Shown piece by piece: positions 6,577 to 7,898 of a stretch of DNA of 7,898 bases. Each line of letters begins with the position of its first letter. Position 1 is the first letter of the stretch. The translations under genes were made by a program, and so were the position numbers. The stretch lies in assembly GCA_947038745.1 (NCBI GenBank), contig CAMQXE010000054.1, positions 1-7,898 of the forward strand, read 5' to 3'. The notes beneath the pieces were generated by a model. The model ran no database searches and was not told the DNA's origin. It was given only the letters and a program-made list of their open reading frames with translations. This stretch comes from an uncultured Propionibacteriaceae bacterium. Lineage in GTDB: Bacteria; Actinomycetota; Actinomycetes; Propionibacteriales; Propionibacteriaceae.

Positions 6577-7236
6577 ATGCAGTCTATGTTTGGTGACCCG
6601 GCGCAGTGGCCGGTTCAAGACCTTATCGGCTACTCAGACGAGGTATCCGCAGCAGATCTTGTCTGTGCCTATCGCGAAGGGGTATTCCCGATGCCGCTGC
6701 GCGATCATGGTTGGGATGGGGAGATCGGCTGGTTCTCTCCAATGAAACGAGCGATTCTGCCGCTGGATAAGGTCCGGGTGACCCGTTCACTGCGTAAGAG
6801 CGCGAAAAAGTATTGGATCAGTGTTGATCAGGCGTGGGATCAGGTTTTGACTGCATGCGCTAATCCGGCACGTCCTGATGGCTGGATTGATCGTCAGATC
6901 GTGGAGCGCTATACCGAACTTTTTGAATTGGGTCTGGCCCATAGCGTTGAAACCTGGTTCGGGGAGACGCTAGTTGGTGGTCTGTATGGGGTGAGTTTTG
7001 GGGGATTGTTCTGTGGTGAGTCGATGTTCCATCACCCTGAACTCGGCCGAGACGCCAGCAAGGCCGCGTTGCTGCGGTTGGTCGAGATTTTGAGTATTGA
7101 TGGTTGCCCGCGGCTCCTTGACGTCCAATGGTCGACGCCGCACCTTGCGTCGTTGGGAGTGGTTGAGATTGAGCGGGAGGACTATCTCAGTCGGATTCCC
7201 GTAGCTCTTGATCTGCCTGGCCCTAACTGGGGGTAG
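6577..7236 (+). CDS. aat: Leucyl/phenylalanyl-tRNA-protein transferase
   Basis: Aat transfers Leu or Phe from aminoacyl-tRNA to the N-terminus of proteins that begin with Arg or Lys. This creates N-degrons read by ClpS and degraded by a Clp protease in the cytoplasm. The 219-residue protein has normal family length and clear motifs: YREGVFPMP (32-40), WFSPMKRAILPL (52-63), SLRK (71-74), DGWI (101-104), HSVETWFGETLVGGLYGV (122-139), FCGESMF (145-151), DASKAAL (159-165) and LDVQWSTPHLASLG (181-194). The ATG at 6577 is chosen, but a second ATG at 6586 is equally possible, since neither has a convincing Shine-Dalgarno. The gene stands alone, divergent from the EcsC gene with an 80-bp shared upstream region. 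No obvious terminator follows it before the tRNA-Ser gene. Confidence 0.94.
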   Translation: MQSMFGDPAQWPVQDLIGYSDEVSAADLVCAYREGVFPMPLRDHGWDGEIGWFSPMKRAILPLDKVRVTRSLRKSAKKYWISVDQAWDQVLTACANPARPDGWIDRQIVERYTELFELGLAHSVETWFGETLVGGLYGVSFGGLFCGESMFHHPELGRDASKAALLRLVEILSIDGCPRLLDVQWSTPHLASLGVVEIEREDYLSRIPVALDLPGPNWG

Positions 7237-7322
7237 TTAGCTGCTCAGAATAGGGGTTTTGGCTTTTCAACTAGCGCAAGGCCGCGTTCGTCCCGTATGC
7301 TTGCGGGCGGACATATGTCTCT

Positions 7323-7414
7323 GGAGGCGTCGCCTAGTACGGTCTATGGCGCCCGCCTGCTAAGCGGGAGAGGTTTATACCCTCACGCGGGTTCAAATCC
7401 CGCCGCCTCCGCCA
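7323..7414 (+). tRNA. tRNA-Ser (anticodon GCU)
   Basis: This is a complete type II tRNA that reads AGC/AGU codons. The acceptor stem GGAGGCG (7323-7329) pairs with CGCCTCC (7404-7410), followed by discriminator G and an encoded CCA. The anticodon stem CCCGC/GCGGG (7352-7356/7364-7368) encloses loop CTGCTAA with GCT at 7359-7361. The T arm is GCGGG-TTCAAAT-CCCGC (7387-7403). The long variable arm (about 7369-7386, GAGG/CCTC stem) is diagnostic of serine tRNAs. The 86 bp between aat and this gene hold no gene and no convincing promoter; a TATGCT at 7296-7301 is a possible -10 without a good -35. Confidence 0.97.
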
Positions 7415-7431
7415 CACGTTCCGTGCGCTTG

Positions 7432-7464
7432 GGCCTCGACGATCACTGATCGCCGGGGCCTTTG
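7432..7464 (+). terminator. Intrinsic terminator downstream of tRNA-Ser
   Basis: The outer stem pairs 7432-7438 with 7454-7460 (one G-U pair). After one A/C mismatch an inner stem CGATC/GATCG (7440-7444/7448-7452) encloses a 3-nt loop. TTTGT follows. The stem is strong and GC-rich but the U-tract is short, as is common in actinobacteria. It begins 17 nt after the tRNA CCA end. Confidence 0.75.
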
Positions 7465-7476
7465 TCGTACCCCCTT

Positions 7477-7548
7477 CGCATACGCTGCACTTAACGTCAT
7501 TTGCTGCAGTTATTTCTGCAGCGTTTGACGTTAAGTGCAGCGTATGCG
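7477..7548. repeat. 72-nt long hairpin (near-perfect inverted repeat) between two tRNA genes
   Basis: The outer arms 7477-7499 and 7526-7548 are perfect 23-bp reverse complements. Inside, after a 3x3 internal loop, GCTGCAG (7503-7509) pairs with CTGCAGC (7516-7522) around a 6-nt loop TTATTT. The arms share the repeated core GCTGCA, so each half contains two similar units. No U-tract follows on either strand, so it does not look like a terminator. It lies between the tRNA-Ser terminator and the tRNA-Arg promoter and carries no ORF. A dispersed palindromic element (REP/MITE-like) is the favoured reading; a protein-binding site is possible. Confidence 0.85.
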
Positions 7549-7556
7549 GGAATGGA

Positions 7557-7586
7557 TTGGTAATTTTGCCGCAAAGCGCGTAAGAT
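7557..7586 (+). promoter_or_regulatory. Candidate promoter of tRNA-Arg
   Basis: TTGGTA (7557-7562) and TAAGAT (7581-7586) are separated by 18 bp. Each matches the housekeeping sigma consensus at 4 of 6 positions. The predicted start near 7593 is about 6 nt before the mature tRNA. It begins 9 nt after the long hairpin. Confidence 0.5.
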
Positions 7587-7598
7587 TACTTCTCGCTT

Positions 7599-7674
7599 GC
7601 ACTCGTGGCTCAACGGATAGAGCAGCTGACTACGGATCAGCAGGTTGGGGGTTCGAGTCCCTCCGAGTGCGCCA
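7599..7674 (+). tRNA. tRNA-Arg (anticodon ACG)
   Basis: This 76-nt tRNA reads CGN codons, with A34 expected to be edited to inosine. The acceptor stem GCACTCG (7599-7605) pairs with CGAGTGC (7664-7670), followed by discriminator G and an encoded CCA. The D stem is GCTC/GAGC. The anticodon stem GCTGA/TCAGC (7625-7629/7637-7641) encloses CTACGGA with ACG at 7632-7634. The T loop begins TTCGAGT. Confidence 0.97.
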
Positions 7675-7677
7675 GGC

Positions 7678-7706
7678 AAAAAGCCCTCCATTGTGAGGGC
7701 TTTTTT
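7678..7706. terminator. Intrinsic terminator downstream of tRNA-Arg
   Basis: The GCCCTC/GAGGGC stem (7683-7688/7695-7700) has a 6-nt loop, five A's before it and six T's after it. It starts 3 nt after the tRNA CCA end. The flanking A and T runs make it potentially bidirectional. Confidence 0.92.
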
Positions 7707-7765
7707 GCTACCTGCGTGACACATTCTAAGTAAGTCACGTCTCCATAACGGGTTAGGCCTGGCTA

Positions 7766-7794
7766 TTGGCAGGCGGTTGGTCCAACCGTAGGCT
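7766..7794 (+). promoter_or_regulatory. Promoter with a palindrome filling the -35/-10 spacer
   Basis: TTGGCA (7766-7771, 5 of 6 to consensus) and TAGGCT (7789-7794) have the ideal 17-bp spacing. The last 15 bp of the spacer are the perfect palindrome CGGTTGG-T-CCAACCG (7774-7788). A regulator bound there would overlap RNA polymerase directly. The expected transcription start is near 7801. The hexamer TAGGCT, and the surrounding 10-mer CCGTAGGCTA, are identical to the -10 region of murE. No gene is visible downstream within the window, so the target gene lies past 7898. Confidence 0.55.
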
Positions 7795-7795
7795 A

Positions 7796-7824
7796 TCTTC
7801 TGGCATCAGTTTGATGTCAGAAGA
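7796..7824 (+). other. Hairpin at the start of the predicted right-edge leader
   Basis: TCTTCTGGCATCA (7796-7808) and TGATGTCAGAAGA (7812-7824) pair over 13 bp with one G-U pair and a 3-nt loop. It overlaps the predicted transcription start, so as DNA it may be an operator; as RNA only the part downstream of about 7801 would fold. No U-tract follows. Confidence 0.5.
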
Positions 7825-7898
7825 ACTGATCCAGGTGCGCGCCCCCGCAATTACATGGACGCTTATCTGAGGTAGCAGCCATAAGTACAGATAAGAGG
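7825..7898 (+). other. Probable 5' leader of a gene beyond the window edge, with an 8-bp inverted repeat
   Basis: No long ORF runs into the edge. CTTATCTG (7862-7869) and CAGATAAG (7888-7895) are perfect inverted repeats separated by 18 nt. Within them CTTAT can alternatively pair with ATAAG at 7881-7885. The window ends in AAGAGG, which could be a Shine-Dalgarno for a start just outside. A short GTG-initiated reading frame (7835-7870, 11 codons plus stop) is present but has no good RBS. I recognise no known riboswitch class. Confidence 0.3.

Noticed and set aside
7310..7319. Palindrome GACATATGTC just before tRNA-Ser as a regulatory site
   Set aside because: It is only 10 bp and single copy, with no promoter arrangement around it. 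It could easily occur by chance.
7477..7548. Long hairpin as a transcription terminator
   Set aside because: Neither side has a T-run, the inner stem is interrupted, and a separate terminator for tRNA-Ser already lies just upstream.
7497..7724. 75-codon reading frame on the - strand containing GGTRTPNLLIRSQLLYPLSHE
   Set aside because: It is the antisense translation of tRNA-Arg and its terminator. This peptide pattern is a well-known artefact of tRNA loci, and the frame also crosses the hairpin repeat.
7835..7870. Short GTG-initiated frame (11 codons) in the right-edge leader as an attenuator leader peptide
   Set aside because: It contains only one Trp and no run of a regulatory amino acid, and it has no convincing RBS.

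Overview
The window looks like a chromosomal segment of an actinobacterium with moderate GC content, most likely from the Actinomycetales (an Arcanobacterium/Trueperella/Actinomyces-type organism). This is an inference. It rests on GTG starts, the CCA ends encoded in both tRNA genes, apparently leaderless starts, an EcsC-family protein with an actinobacterial-looking core, and Aat, a family best known from Proteobacteria and Actinobacteria. No phage, CRISPR, transposase or resistance gene is visible.

The left block (about 1-3292, + strand) concerns cell-wall amino acids. It begins with the C-terminal part of an alanine/ornithine-racemase-family PLP enzyme cut by the window edge. The stop codon of that gene abuts the start of alr (alanine racemase). 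After 31 bp comes murE (UDP-MurNAc-tripeptide synthetase), apparently with its own leaderless promoter. MurE lacks the DNPR motif of meso-diaminopimelate-adding enzymes, so a different third-position residue (Lys or Orn) is likely. A small protein with one membrane segment and unknown function follows (3369-3830). A long bidirectional hairpin terminator separates it from the convergent genes.

The middle block (3907-6496, - strand) reads from right to left as an EcsC-family protein followed, 46 bp later, by a 629-residue aspartate ammonia-lyase. The aspartase carries an extra N-terminal cyclic-nucleotide-binding-like domain with an altered phosphate-binding cassette. It is the most unusual protein in the window.

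The right block (6577-7898, + strand) starts with aat (leucyl/phenylalanyl-tRNA-protein transferase), divergent from the EcsC gene. The remaining 660 bp carry no credible protein gene. They hold tRNA-Ser(GCU) with a terminator, a 72-nt nearly perfect hairpin repeat, tRNA-Arg(ACG) with a promoter and terminator, and then a promoter (TTGGCA-17-TAGGCT) whose spacer is filled by a perfect 7+1+7 palindrome. That promoter is followed by a leader with two further inverted repeats that runs off the window edge, probably toward a gene just outside.

Most of the window is ordinary housekeeping sequence. The points worth following up are the sensor-domain aspartase, the two-racemase/MurE cluster, the operator-like promoter spacer at the right edge, and the large hairpin between the tRNA genes.
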